From Chamaecrista fasciculata (Eukaryota > Streptophyta > Magnoliopsida > Fabales > Fabaceae), in the NCBI GenBank assembly GCA_003254925.1, contig QANZ01048043.1:2308-66307 (forward strand): a DNA stretch of 64,000 nt. The letters run 5' to 3'. The notes under the pieces are model-generated. The model saw only the letters and a program-made list of their open reading frames with translations, was not told the DNA's origin and did no database searches. Of this stretch, positions 35,572 through 46,991 are shown one piece after another (within the stretch, counting starts at the first letter, position 1; every line of letters starts with the position of its first letter). The position numbers and the translations under genes are program-made.

Positions 35572-36166
35572 NNNNNNNNNNNNNNNNNNNNNNNNNNNNN
35601 NNNNNNNNNNNNNNNNNNNNNNNNNNNNNNNNNNNNNNNNNNNNNNNNNNNNNNNNNNNNNNNNNNNNNNNNNNNNNNNNNNNNNNNNNNNNNNNNNNNN
35701 NNNNNNNNNNNNNNNNNNNNNNNNNNNNNNNNNNNNNNNNNNNNNNNNNNNNNNNNNNNNNNNNNNNNNNNNNNNNNNNNNNNNNNNNNNNNNNNNNNNN
35801 NNNNNNNNNNNNNNNNNNNNNNNNNNNNNNNNNNNNNNNNNNNNNNNNNNNNNNNNNNNNNNNNNNNNNNNNNNNNNNNNNNNNNNNNNNNNNNNNNNNN
35901 NNNNNNNNNNNNNNNNNNNNNNNNNNNNNNNNNNNNNNNNNNNNNNNNNNNNNNNNNNNNNNNNNNNNNNNNNNNNNNNNNNNNNNNNNNNNNNNNNNNN
36001 NNNNNNNNNNNNNNNNNNNNNNNNNNNNNNNNNNNNNNNNNNNNNNNNNNNNNNNNNNNNNNNNNNNNNNNNNNNNNNNNNNNNNNNNNNNNNNNNNNNN
36101 NNNNNNNNNNNNNNNNNNNNNNNNNNNNNNNNNNNNNNNNNNNNNNNNNNNNNNNNNNNNNNNNNN
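35572..36166. other. Assembly gap (595 N)
   Basis: No sequence information. Both flanks carry 'gggaccaa(a/t)tt' words (35408 and about 36198), which suggests that an inverted-repeat element of the foldback class caused the break. Any open frame drawn across it is meaningless. Confidence 0.99.
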
Positions 36167-36262
36167 AAAAAAAGTTTTAGGGGATTTAGGGGTTTTGGGA
36201 CCAAATTGCAAGGGAGTAGTTTTAATGAGGTGTCAAGTGAAAATGAGTTGGATATTAATTTG

Positions 36263-36515
36263 AGCAAACCCCCTTTTTGGTCCCTCAATTGTTACTGAGT
36301 CGAGGATTTGGTCCCTCAACTAAGCATTTAACGGCCACCTAAGCAGATAACGGTGACACATCATCACTTAACACCTCTATCACTAACAGACCAGACGTGA
36401 GGGACCAAAACGTAAACGGGATTGTACAATTGAGGGACTGAGTTGTAGTTTCCCACAATTGAGGGACCAAATCCTCGACTCAGTAACAATTGAGGGACAA
36501 AAAGGGGGTTTGCTC
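36263..36515. mobile_element. Compact foldback MITE with ~58-bp near-identical terminal repeats
   Basis: The left end reads gagcaaaccccctttttggt and the right end is its reverse complement (aaaagggggtttgctc, one base shorter in the T run). The repeat continues through 'ccctcaattgttactgagtc' and 'gaggatttggtccctcaa' on both arms with almost no differences, making this the youngest-looking foldback here. The centre is GC-balanced and non-coding. Flanking 9-mers (tattaattt and tattataaa) match only partly. Confidence 0.8.
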
Positions 36516-37050
36516 TATTATAAACATCATTAATGATCTTCTTTTTTAGATTTAGATATAGTGATTTCTTTAGTGATTTTCTTCATCTCCTATGATCTTT
36601 TTTAGATTTAGATATAGTGAATTGATCATATATTATTCTGAACGCTGTCACCCTCCATTTTCTTCGAATAGGAGGACCTCTAACGTACCCTATACAAGTT
36701 GTCTCAAAACATTGAGATCGTCTTCACTAATTTATAATCGAAAGTTAATGTTATACAAGTTTATAAAACTTTCCCTCGCTCTAACTTCAATACCATATAT
36801 CAGGAAGTAAAAGGAGGAAAATGAACTTCCAGGCAAAGCCAGGAAAGCGAAACAAAAACAATAGAATGGTCAGACAGTGAGCAAGAAACTAGCTTACTAA
36901 ATATAGAAACTAGCTAACTAGGTGAGAATCTCAACCATTGACTACATATGCACAAAACTCTACATGCCTCATCAAGCGGCTTTGTTTCAGACCCTCCCAA
37001 AAAGTAACGAGGGCCAATATACATACAAAATGAACAGTCTTCCTAGTAGT
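36516..37050. other. Spacer and 3' UTR of the NAC gene
   Basis: This short AT-rich stretch has a near-duplicated 'ttttttagatttagatatagtga' word pair (36543 and 36598). From about 36800 it is probably the 3' UTR of the leftward NAC gene. No other gene seen. Confidence 0.4.
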
Positions 37051-39945
37051 TCAAATTTTAAGGTATCCCCATATGTTAGCTAAAACGACCAGAAGGACAA
37101 GTACAACGATAGAAAATACAACAACAGATGACCACATTGTGCGTTTGGAGGAATCTTTTGATGCACAAGGAAGCCTTGAAGCATGTTGCTGAGAAATCTT
37201 AGAAATGTCCGTGAACTCAGGAGACGTCTTCTCAGTTTTGTCAGTAACTTTAGCATCGGTAGCATGATTTTCTGAAGTTTTTGTCTCCTGAAAAAAGGGA
37301 CTCAGATATCACAATCTGTGGGTATAGTATGATATAAGATACACAAGTTTCACTAATTTCAGTTTCTTACCCCTGCAATGGTTGGCTTTGAATCATGGTC
37401 TTCTGGAGCACAACCCTCATCTTTCACAGCCTCGTTGAAGAAAATCGGTTGCACCGGATGCACTTGAATTTTACGTTGTAGTCGAATTCTTCTTGGTGCA
37501 GTACCTTGAATGGCAGGGTTCATGTTTGGCGGGTCATTCCGGGCTGGACGGCTCCTTATCCTGATACCAGTACCATTATCACCACCTACAACTGGATTAT
37601 AGTTTCTGGATTCCTCGTCAGCATTAAACACTTGGCCCATGCTAACATCATGTAAGGAATTCATCAGAGAATGGTTTGAGAAAAATTCCATATTGCCCAT
37701 GTCTTCGTCACCACTAAGATCAGAAGTGAGGGTGCTGTAAACTTCTGGAGCTGTCTCTAACTTGATGAAAGATCTTCCGTAAATTGTCTCCTCTGGACCA
37801 GCGTTTAATGCCAGACCCTGCAGAACACAATTAGACAGTTACATTATATAGGAGACACAAATACACCAAGCTAAATAGACTCATATCGGTGCGCAAGTTG
37901 CAATTTCTTGTGTCAATTTCATGGATAGTTATGGATAGTTAGCATGGCATACACATAAAAAGCTTAGAAAATATATATATTGTTATGATATGAGCTGCCA
38001 CTTGAGGTTACTTGAGGTTAGAAAACTTTTTTAAAAATAATAAAGTATTTAGTTACAGATGGTACTAACCGGTGTGTTCGACATTTCCACATCTGAATCA
38101 CTGCCTGATCCATTGTCCTTAGCATCAATCAAGGTGGAGGTGGGCTTTTGAGTGCTGGAATCATAGGATACCTCATCCCAATTAACAACGGAGTTCAAGA
38201 AGTCCGAAAAATTTGCGTCATTTGTACCATACTGATATTGCAGCCCACCACGATTATCTGGTTCATCGCTTGCAGAAAATTTAAATTCTGGTGGCATATG
38301 CATATGTACAGGAGAGAATAGTTTGCCATCCAATGGTTCAGTTGTTGGATCATAAAATATGTCAAGGTCCAGAAGCTGATCTTCCTGAAACAGCAAAGCA
38401 CAAAACAAAATCAACAACTCATTTTCCAATGATCAAAACAGATGAAAAAATAGATTGAACCTCAGTTAGCACATCTCACCTCTGCAGTCGTTGGAATAAC
38501 AATCTTATTACATTCTTCACTGTCCCAATCATTCGGTGTTATAATGTTGGATGTGGCATCCTCAGAATTCTCAGAGATACTGATGATCCCAACCGCCCTT
38601 TTCTTCTCATCTTCTGTAGCTAGTGATGGAGAAGCTACAATTGGAGTTAGATCAGACTCTATTTCTTCTGGAGAGAAATTAGCAGTAGTTGGAGTCGAGG
38701 TAGTCTGCTCCACTTCATCACAGTTTGAAGCTTCAAGAGTCTCGTCTTGCTTCTTAAATAAACGACACAGGACATACGCACTCTGGAAGGATTCAAATTC
38801 ACCAAACAAAAAAGTTCAGAAATACATCATAATCTTCAAATAGATGCAAAGTTGTCAATAAATGTAACACGAGGGTGATTAACCATTTCAACCGGTAGGT
38901 AGTAGTTCATAAGTGATGTGCGAAGGGTGATTGAAAGGAAAATCGAATAATATGCAATGCATACATCCTATCAGAAATTGAACACCCAAAAAAAAAAAAA
39001 AGAATGAAACCCAAAAATACCATATGAGATTGCTTCAAACTAAGAAAAGAAAAGAAACAACAAAAACAGCAAGCTAGTAGTAGCTGACTGAACTGATTCA
39101 TGGGAGGTTTATAACAACACTGATAAAGTTGCATGAAAAACAGCATTTTCGCAGAACAATTAGGAAGAGTAATGAACTCAACTCAAATCATCAAATAGAG
39201 AAAACCATTCAATGTCACAAAGATAAGTAAGGAGACTCAACCTGTCCAGGATTTGTACCATCAAGCTCCTTTAGGGTAGGGCGGTACTCATGCATAACCC
39301 AATTGGTCCTCTTCCCTCTGGGTGCACGGCCAGTATAAAACACTAGAGTCTTCTTCATACCAATCAAGTTCGACCCAGACTTGATCCTCCGATCTTTTCC
39401 CGTTGCCTTCCAGTACCCCTGAGTTGTAGCTCGGTTCAATCTATGCCCATTTGGATATTTGCGATCCTGTGGACAGAAGAAAAACCACTCTGGATCCTTG
39501 TTTCGTATGACCGATAAATCTAGAGAAAAAAAACACAATAAAGTTCATAGTGAGAAAATTGAATAACTAAGGTGCCTTGACTACATGATGCTACCCGAAT
39601 GATATAATAATCAAAGAAATTATTCAGCATTTTTCGGTTCAACAGCTCAATTAAAGAAAACTTTACCAATTTCATTAACGATCAAAATCTACAAAATTAG
39701 AGTGAAGAAAAGACGATCGGAAAGAAAGAAAAAATACCAGGCAAATCCCAAGGCTCCCATTTGCAGACATCGATTTCTCGAATAACCCAAACTTCATCTC
39801 CATTTCCGTTGATTTTCTGTCTTAAATAGAAATCGATCAATTCCTCATCGGTGGGTCTAAATCGGAACCCTAGAGGAAGCGAATTCAAAGGCAAAATAGC
39901 CACCTCATCCGCCCGCGGCGGATGGCACTCGACGACGGCACCCAT
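37051..39945 (-). CDS. Membrane-tethered NAC transcription factor (NTL type)
   Basis: Six exons (39945-39738, 39519-39242, 38782-38480, 38384-38070, 37817-37371, 37287-37051) give 595 residues. The NAC DNA-binding domain spans about residues 22-170, with subdomains A to E clearly visible: [86 protein letters not shown] and [10 protein letters not shown] long acidic, Ser-rich regulatory region follows. The protein ends in a single hydrophobic helix (about 570-590, [20 protein letters not shown]) with KRTMW before it and only KI after it. NTL factors sit in the ER or plasma membrane and are released by cleavage under stress. The domain resembles the ANAC062/091/014 group (recalled). An ABRE/G-box lies about 500 bases upstream of the ATG. 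Confidence 0.95.
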
Positions 39946-40443
39946 ATCTTATAATAAGAAAAACCACAGTTCGAAGCCTCAAATTCCAACAAAGAGATCA
40001 AAAAAGTAAAAGAGAGTGTTTGAAGAAGCAGTATAAAGAAAAGAAAAATCAGAAATGGATTTGAGAATCAGAAGGATTCTGAGTATATATTACGGGTGCG
40101 ATGGCCTTTAACTTTTTTTTTTTTTCTTCTTTATCTAGCAGTACAGACTACAGAGAGCTATGCCAGTGAAAATGATACAGTATCTCTCTATACAAATGTA
40201 AAAAATACTATAAATCCACGAATAGGAGAAACCGCGTTTTATATTCCTCGTATCAACCGCGTACAATATTCCAGTTTTACCCTCATTTATGCTGCAGAAT
40301 TTCCGATTTGACCACTGTGGATATGACTACAGTAAACGAAGGGGATAGAGTAACTAAGTGGTGAAAAGATCAGGGGTATAATGGGAAGGCTATGAAGGAA
40401 AAGGACCATTGGATGAATGAGCTGTCCGGCGAATGGTATGACG

Positions 40444-40452
40444 ACACGTGGC
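40444..40452. promoter_or_regulatory. ABRE/G-box upstream of the NAC gene
   Basis: ACACGTGGC (reverse complement GCCACGTGT) is a classic ABA-response element containing a full CACGTG G-box. It lies about 500 bases upstream of the NAC start codon, in a less AT-rich promoter stretch (40270-40530). bZIP or bHLH control and stress induction are plausible for an NTL factor, but only inferred. Confidence 0.5.
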
Positions 40453-40593
40453 ATTCTGGCTAACGTGATGAATAAGGAAACGTAAGTTACCTGTGGGAAA
40501 GGAGGAAGGCGCTCAGAACCAACCACATTTTCCTTTCTTTGCTTTCCTCATCTTCTCTTCTTTTTATTATTTTTATTATTATCTTGAACAAAA

Positions 40594-41344
40594 GCCCAAA
40601 ACCTCAATTTAGTCCTTAATATTTATTTTAAATTTTGTTTTAATCACTAATATTTTTCTATTATATTTTTGTCATTAATGTTTCCCAAAAGTTTTGCTTT
40701 TCTCCTTAACTAATTGAATTCGGTAGTGACTCTCTTATTTCAAGTTTGAATACAATAAAATCGAAACTACAAGTTACATTTGATAAATTCTTTATTTGTC
40801 CAGTTTAAGTTGAAGCTACGAGTTACTCTTGATGAATTCTTTTTCTATCTAGTTGGGACTGTTAATAAATAAGGTTAAATAGTACTCTGAAAGTTGATAT
40901 TGATGTTTTGACCAAACTCACTTTCAAATTATTATTTGACCTTGTTTGCCAATAATCTCAACTAGATAGAGAAATAACTCGTCAATAATGACTTATGACT
41001 CTGATTTCGTTACATTTAGGCTTGAAACAAGATGAATATGACCAAATTCATGAATTAAGTGACTCACTTACGAGCTCAATTTGACTTCGTTTGTCGATGA
41101 TTCCAAATGAACAAAGAAAGAATTTATCAAGTATAACTCGTAACTTTGATTTCATCATATTCGAATTTGAAACAAGAGAGATATGATGACATTCAATAGT
41201 TAAAGACCAATTATAAAACTTACTAAGAACCAAAATAAAACTATTAACAAATATTAAGGATCAAAATAAAATAGAAAATATATTAGAGATCAAAATAAAA
41301 TTTAATATAAATATTAGATACCAAAATGAAATTTTGACCTCATT
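40594..41344. repeat. Diverged foldback element, 'ttagtccttaatattt' family
   Basis: The left arm has 'ctcaatttagtccttaatat' and the right arm, reversed, has 'tttgatccttaatatttgtt'; the arms match imperfectly over more than 100 bases. The middle carries the 'gaaacaagagagatatgatg' motif shared with the elements at 6230-6722 and 45273-45608. It borders the single N at 41350. Confidence 0.5.
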
Positions 41345-41959
41345 ATCTTNAATAGGCTTGAGGTAATCTTATTCCTAATTTATGCTTTATTTAGCACTAA
41401 GATATCTGTCTTTTCAAATAAGCCAATAAATTTTGCTTTGGAATTTTTACTTTCTGTATAGTTTTTAATCATTGATTCCTTATGTTTATTGCAACAAATG
41501 TTTGTATTAGGAACTTGTGTGAAAGATGATAATTCCATTCTTTTCAACTAAAGGAATTTAAAGTAAGAAATATTGATATTTAATTATCTTCAACTTCTTT
41601 AATTTGTAGGGCAAATACTAAAGAGAGTTTGAATTTTGATTGAGTAGACAGAGTTTGTCTATGTTTGTGAGATAGTATAATTAGTGATCAAGCATATTGC
41701 AAATCAAACAGCTAAGCTAACTTTTTATGGCAGTATGATGAGTGTAAAGTTTGGATTTAATGCAATATATACATGTTGCATTAGTGATCTTTTCTGGTGG
41801 CAAGGGTTCCATTATTGTATCAAATTTACTTTTAACATCTAAATGAAGTTGTCAGCAAAAGCCTATAGCCTCTATTCTTAGGTCATTTCCATAGTTTACC
41901 ATTATTTTTATGAAGCAACCTAATGACTTAAATTTTATTAGGAGATAAGACTATGCATC

Positions 41960-41995
<36 letters not shown>

Positions 41996-42592
41996 CATCT
42001 CTACAATTAAGTTCAATAAGCCTTTACCATTTTACTGCGTGTTCTGTGCTTACTATGTAACTTGAGTAACCTGTAGATTAATCTTTTAGCCTTTGAAAGT
42101 TTGTGTGTGATTGAATTCAGTCCTCAAGAGTTCAATCTTCAATTTAGTACTTGAAGTGTTATTTTCTATCATGACTTTCTATACTTTAGATTTCAAATAC
42201 ACTGATATATGAACTTAACAGAATCTTTTATATTGGGTCCAGGGCTCATGTGTGACATTTTCCTCAAAGCATGTGCTGGGGAGCAGCAGTTGACAAAACA
42301 TCACATAGTTGGAAGAACCGACTGGCATTATCTGTTGAAGCAGAACATTTTAAGGTGTAGATATTTATGTTCTTATGGTGAAAATTAAAGATGGTCTTTG
42401 GGCTTCTACAACTTCAATATGTTAAGGACATGCTATGATATAGAGATGCCTTAGAAATAAGAGTTAACAGTATCATATCACAATACAACTCTACGGAACC
42501 TTCTTGAAATATAATAAAACAACTTAGAAGATTTAAATGATTAATTATCAAAATATTTTTTAAGTAATAAATTGTTGTCCTCGAATAGTTTT

Positions 42593-42684
42593 CATCTCCA
42601 TGTAAATGAGAGGTTATGTTAAACTACAAGAGCAAAACCATCTCCATGTAAATGGGAGGTTATGTTAAACTACAAGAGCAAAAC
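42593..42684. repeat. 46-bp tandem duplication
   Basis: Two adjacent copies, 42593-42638 and 42639-42684, begin catctccatgtaaatg and end agagcaaaac and differ at one position (gagagg against gggagg). A third copy aborts after catct. Recent replication slippage is likely. Confidence 0.85.
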
Positions 42685-43031
42685 CATCTGGGGAGAGAAA
42701 AATATGTTCATTTAAATAATATCTGCATTAATGGTTTAATGAAGTGTTGTTGTATTTTGTTTCTTATACAGGAATTCAATATCTAATGCATGTTTCCATC
42801 TTGCTAGATGAGAGAGGCATTATGTTGTAGACCTAAGTAAGAATGTTACATGATTTTTTTTATGCTGATTGATGACAAAGCAAGCATATTGATTCTATAG
42901 TTCAGACCCTTTCCTTGACAGTAGTATTGTGATATTGTAGGTATTGTAAAAATTGTCAGGCTATTATTACTTTTATTGATTTACAAGTTACGTTCTGAAG
43001 ATTCCCAATTATCTAAAATGACAGGAAAAAA

Positions 43032-43061
43032 ACCCGTGCAAACGCACGGGTCTCATACTAG
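43032..43061 (+). mobile_element. Helitron 3' end (hairpin plus CTAG)
   Basis: ACCCGTGC and GCACGGGT form a perfect 8-bp stem (43032-43039 and 43044-43051) around an AAAC loop. Six bases later is CTAG (43058-43061) followed by T. Helitrons end in a GC-rich hairpin followed by CTRR and insert between A and T, so this matches the rolling-circle terminator. Confidence 0.75.
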
Positions 43062-43126
43062 TTTATTGAATAACAATGTTTTACTTGTTTGAGTATAGAA
43101 TCAAAGTTAAAATTATGGATGATTAA

Positions 43127-44932
43127 GGGTCTGTTTGGGAGACATGGAATTATAATCCAATCCAATCCAATCCAAATGGATTGGATGAGATTATTTTTTA
43201 ATTGGATGAGATGAGATGATGTATTGGTGTTTGGGTGATTTTATTGAGAATGATGTTAAATAGGGTGTGAAATTATATAAAAGGGGTTGTAATGATTGTG
43301 GTTGGTAGAAAAAAGTAGATGGATTTTTGTGATTTGTATAGGGGTAGAAATGGTAGGAAATAATGAGATGAGATGAGATGATAGGTGTTTGGTTGTGTTT
43401 TGATTGAAATGAGATTGAGATGAGATGATATTGGGAAGTGTGATATGGTATTGGAAATTGTGAGGATGAGAAAATTTTGGATTGAGGGTTAGGGGTCAAT
43501 CCAAATCCAAGTGGATGAGATGAGATTATGGGCCAAAATGAAAATAATATTGGAATTATTTTTAAGAATACAATTTGGTCCATAAATTCGAACTGTTCCA
43601 ATTAATCAATCTCTAACATGTGTAAATGATAACTCGGGCCTTGTAGAAAACCCCAATCATTAATAATGAGGTCTATTTATGAAATTCAACGACAAAAAAA
43701 TAACAAATAATAATTTGAAGACCAAATAGCAAATTACAAAACAACACTAAATTGTAATAAAATGTGTGGTGAAAGGTTCATTTTGGTCCTAAATGTATGA
43801 CCTAATATTCATGACCCAGCATTACTCTTTCTAGGGGTGTTCATGGACCCAGCCCAACCCGGCGTACCCCCAATTTTTTTTTTTTTTTTTTTTTACTTTT
43901 TATTATACTATTTTTATATTTTATACTACTAAATATTTTTTTAATTGTAAGAAATACATATCTATTATTATTTTTATCAATTGTATATTAAAAATATACA
44001 TAAAATATATATTTAATCTTAATTAAATCAACATTTTTTTAACAATTAAGTCAAATTAAATGTCTTTATTGATAAAAACATCATTAAATTGATCTAAAAT
44101 TAATTGTTTTACCAATATATATAAGTTAAAATTTATAGAATAAATAAAAAAATTTTAAAAAAAAATTCCATGCAAAATCAACACCCGATGGTCCACCAGG
44201 GTCCGATGGTGTTGATTTTGGATCAATTAATTTTAAATTTTTTTTAGTTATTCAAAATTTTGGCCCGATGGTATTAATTCAATATATATAGAATAAATAA
44301 AAAAATTTTAAAAAAAAAAATTTTGGCCCGGCCGGACCCTGGTGGACCCGGTGACCCGGCCCAGCCGTGGACCCGGCCCGGCCCGTGAACATGCCTAACT
44401 CTTTCTATAATAATATAAGAGACAAGCATGATTGAAGAATGAGAAATATTGCAACTAAAAAAATAATAATATTATAAATTTTTTGTTTAATTGAATTAAT
44501 ATAAATTATATATATATATATATAAATAAGAGTGTGTGTAGGGTGTGAGAGAGAGAGAGAGAGGTGTATGTGTGTGTGAGAGAGAGAGAAAGAGAAAAAA
44601 TGTGAGTGGAAAAGATAAAAAAATGATGAGAAATGATAGATAGAGAGAGAAAATTATAAGTGTAATAAATGAGGGTATGTAAAATTACTATTTTGTCTAG
44701 TTCTCTTTTTTATATTTGTATTATAGTATAGGTAATTATAGGTGTGTAAGTAGGGATAGATTAGTAATTGTAAGAGAAAATGAGATGATGTTGTGAATGA
44801 GATGATGATGTGGATGAGATGAGATGAGATGATGATGAAAAAAAAGACCAATCCAGTACTGTTCATCCAATCCTAGAATGAGATGAGATGAGATGAGATT
44901 TGATTGAAAAAAGAGGGCTCCCAAACAGACCC
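43127..44932. mobile_element. Non-autonomous Harbinger/Tourist-like element containing a nested hAT
   Basis: The termini GGGTCTGTTTGGGA (43127-43140) and TCCCAAACAGACCC (44919-44932) are perfect 14-bp inverted repeats. They are flanked by identical TAA trinucleotides (43124-43126 and 44933-44935), the target duplication of PIF/Harbinger elements. Subterminal regions are full of (gatga) words such as gatgagatgagatgagatg. No transposase frame exists. The hAT-like element at 43832-44397 sits inside it, so it is older than that insertion. Confidence 0.75.
43832..44397. mobile_element. Non-autonomous hAT-like element with perfect 8-bp target duplication
   Basis: The ends TAGGGGTGTTCATG and CATGCCTA (preceded by cccgtgaa) form an imperfect terminal inverted repeat. 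The flanking 8-mers are identical: actctttc at 43824-43831 and at 44398-44405, diagnostic for hAT transposition. GC-rich ggacccggcccgg clusters sit near the ends and AT-rich DNA fills the middle. The interior matches the 11269-11720 element in reverse orientation. No coding capacity. Confidence 0.9.
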
Positions 44933-45097
44933 TAAAATATTCATATCCCATAAGTATCTATAAATGTTATCTACTGCGTATGGGTTCAAGTAAAAATTAA
45001 AGAGGAAACTTACTATTTGGTCTCTCATTTTTCATTATTTCAATTATTTGGTCGTCCTTGCATTATTGAAATACACTATTTGGTCCTCAATAATTAC

Positions 45098-45140
45098 CAG
45101 GGACAGAGCTAGAAAATGCATATAGGGGGGGCCATTAGTT
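45098..45140 (+). mobile_element. Terminus of a 'CAGGGACAGAGC' class II element
   Basis: CAGGGACAGAGCTAG followed shortly by a run of G and cc resembles the GC-rich terminus at 27832-27866, which reads CAGGGACGGAGCC in the opposite orientation. Only this end is visible. The sequence behind it is AT-rich and soon merges with the half foldback at 45273. Confidence 0.35.
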
Positions 45141-45272
45141 CCATATAATAATTATATATTAAAAAAAATATTAAATTAATATGATATATATATAATATGT
45201 AATTAAATAGGTAAAAAAATAAAAATATATGATATTTTGAATTTTAATAAATAAAATAATCATAAAAGACTN

Positions 45273-45608
45273 CTTGTTTAATTATGAAACGAACGGTTTA
45301 CTTTCAAGACCAATTTGATCTCGTTTGTTGACAACTCTAATTGGATAAAGCAAGTATTCTTTGAGAATAATACGTAATTCTAAACTCGTTACATTCAAAT
45401 TTAAAACAAGAAAAATATGATCATGCTCAATAGTTTGGGACTAAAATGAAATATTTTGCTAACATTTATAACCAATTTGAATAATATGAAACATAAATGA
45501 CCAAAATGAACATTAGGACCAATTTGAATAGTATGAAACATAAATAACCAAAATGAACATTAAAACATATATTTATGACCAAAATGACTCTTTATATATA
45601 TATATAAG
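45273..45608. repeat. Half of a foldback element of the 6230-6722 family
   Basis: It carries the central motif ('aactcgttacattcaaattt') and right-arm units ('catttatgaccaaaatgac'), with an internal duplication of 'aatttgaata(a/g)tatgaaacata'. The left arm is missing. The LINE fragment is inserted just after it. Confidence 0.5.
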
Positions 45609-45625
45609 TGAAGATGTGTAATGTT

Positions 45626-46443
45626 ATTAAATAATGCTGATTTTAATGATGTTGCTAAATGTTATTTTGGTTTCACTTGTTGGCACATCTAGAAAGAGTG
45701 GTGCAAGGTGGTCTTTGATCATAGTGCACTGGATCCTGCTGGTGTTTGTAGAAGGATTAATGTAAGTGTTGCTGAATTTTTGGGCTCAAGGTTAGTTGTT
45801 TCTAGTTCTGTTGTAAACTGTAGTGTGAGTAATAGAACTGTGAATTGTTGGTCTGCTCCCCCTATTGGTTTTCTTAAAGCAAATGTAGATGGTGCTTGCA
45901 AGGATTCGTTGGGTAAAGGAGGTATTGGAGTGATTATTAGAAGGCATGATGGGTCTGTTTGTGATGGTTTTAGTGGTTGGTGCAGGTCTTCTTCAGCTTT
46001 TATGTCTGAAGCTATGGCTTTAAGAAAGGCTCTTTGTATACTCAAGGAAATTGACTATCATAAAGCTGTGATTGAAACTGATTGTAGGGAGCTTTCTCTT
46101 GCTGTTAATAAGGACGATTATGGGGCTGATCGGAGGAGTTCTTCAGTTTTGGAGGATATCTCTAGTCTTCTTTCTTTATGTCTAGGTTTTTCTGTTGTTT
46201 TTGTAAAGAGAGATTTGAATCTAGCAGCTGATTAGCTTTCTAAGAGAGGTGTTGAGATGTGTCATAGGGATAGGGTTTCTATGCCCCCATCTTCTCTTGC
46301 TGTAATTTTGAAGAAGGATTTGGGTAGTGTAGGTGATGTTACTCGGATAGGCTACTTGTATTTGGTTCTGGTTTCCTTCCTTTTGTTCTGGTGTTGTTGT
46401 TCTTGTTTGCTGTTAATGAAGATTTTTCTGTTCAAAAAAAAAA
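45626..46443 (+). mobile_element. 5'-truncated LINE with poly-A tail and 15-bp target duplication
   Basis: A segment of about 820 bases carries the C-terminal RNase H domain of a plant L1-type LINE, a short 3' UTR and an A tract at about 46435-46445. It is bounded by identical 15-mers aagatgtgtaatgtt at 45611-45625 and 46444-46458. Poly-A tail, 5' truncation and a long target duplication are the marks of target-primed reverse transcription. The endonuclease and reverse transcriptase are absent. Confidence 0.9.
45678..46310 (+). pseudogene. RNase H domain of a LINE, with a premature stop
   Basis: The frame encodes a plant LINE-type RNase H (RVT_3): PPIGFLKANVDGACKDS with the first Asp, GGIGVIIRRHDGS, then MSEAMALRKAL with the Glu, VIETDCRELSLAV with the second Asp, and FVKRDLNLAAD near the end. 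A TAG at 46233-46235 falls where the family normally has Trp before LSKRG, and the LSKRGVE stretch continues in frame after it. So this looks like a TGG-to-TAG change in a dead copy. In life such a domain removes RNA from the cDNA hybrid. Confidence 0.85.
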
Positions 46444-46458
46444 AAGATGTGTAATGTT

Positions 46459-46991
46459 TTGGAAGTGTCTCAAGGCCTCCAAGGAGACCATATGGTAGTT
46501 TGATCATATATTGTGATTTAACATATAATGTTTGAAAACGAATAATAATTAATACAAAATGAAAAGATAGATAGAAACTGATCTTTGTTTCTTTTGGGCC
46601 TGATAGATGGAAACTGATCGATGATACATAGGGCTGCACCACAAGATGCTTTAAATTTTTAATTTGAATATATTTCAAGAAGCTAAACTAAACCATAATA
46701 ATAATAAAATGATTAAAAAAATAATAATAATAATAAAAGAAATTAAAAGAACCAAAGCTCGATTTCTTACATATGTGATTAGGCAGGTTTGATGACACTA
46801 AAATCTTGGGCTAATTTCCTCTTTAATTTGTTGGCTAAATATTAAATAAAAAGTTAGGTTGAATTGGTCATATATAAATGTGCTTCTAGAAACATTATTT
46901 TGTCATGTTTATCTCTATATATATATATGGATCACATACTCACAAACCTGCTGAGTGCTGCTAGCTAATGAAAAATCAGTTGTAGATTATA
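46459..46991. other. AT-rich spacer
   Basis: Contains (ATA/AAT)n tracts at about 46698-46730 and no gene or clear repeat end. Confidence 0.4.

Larger units (their letters stand above)
41345..43061 (+). other. Region ending in a Helitron 3' terminus
   Basis: AT-rich, no confident open frame. It holds a 46-bp tandem duplication at 42593-42684 and a CT/TA microsatellite near 41961-41995. Since the right end is a typical Helitron terminus, part of this stretch is probably a non-autonomous Helitron body, but I could not locate the 5' TC end. Confidence 0.4.

Noticed and set aside
35455..36298. Long open frames on both strands across the N run
   Set aside because: They consist mostly of undetermined bases and have no meaning.
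43191..43601. Minus-strand frame of 136 codons rich in Ser, His, Pro and Ile
   Set aside because: Derived from the gatga-type subterminal repeats of the Harbinger-like element.
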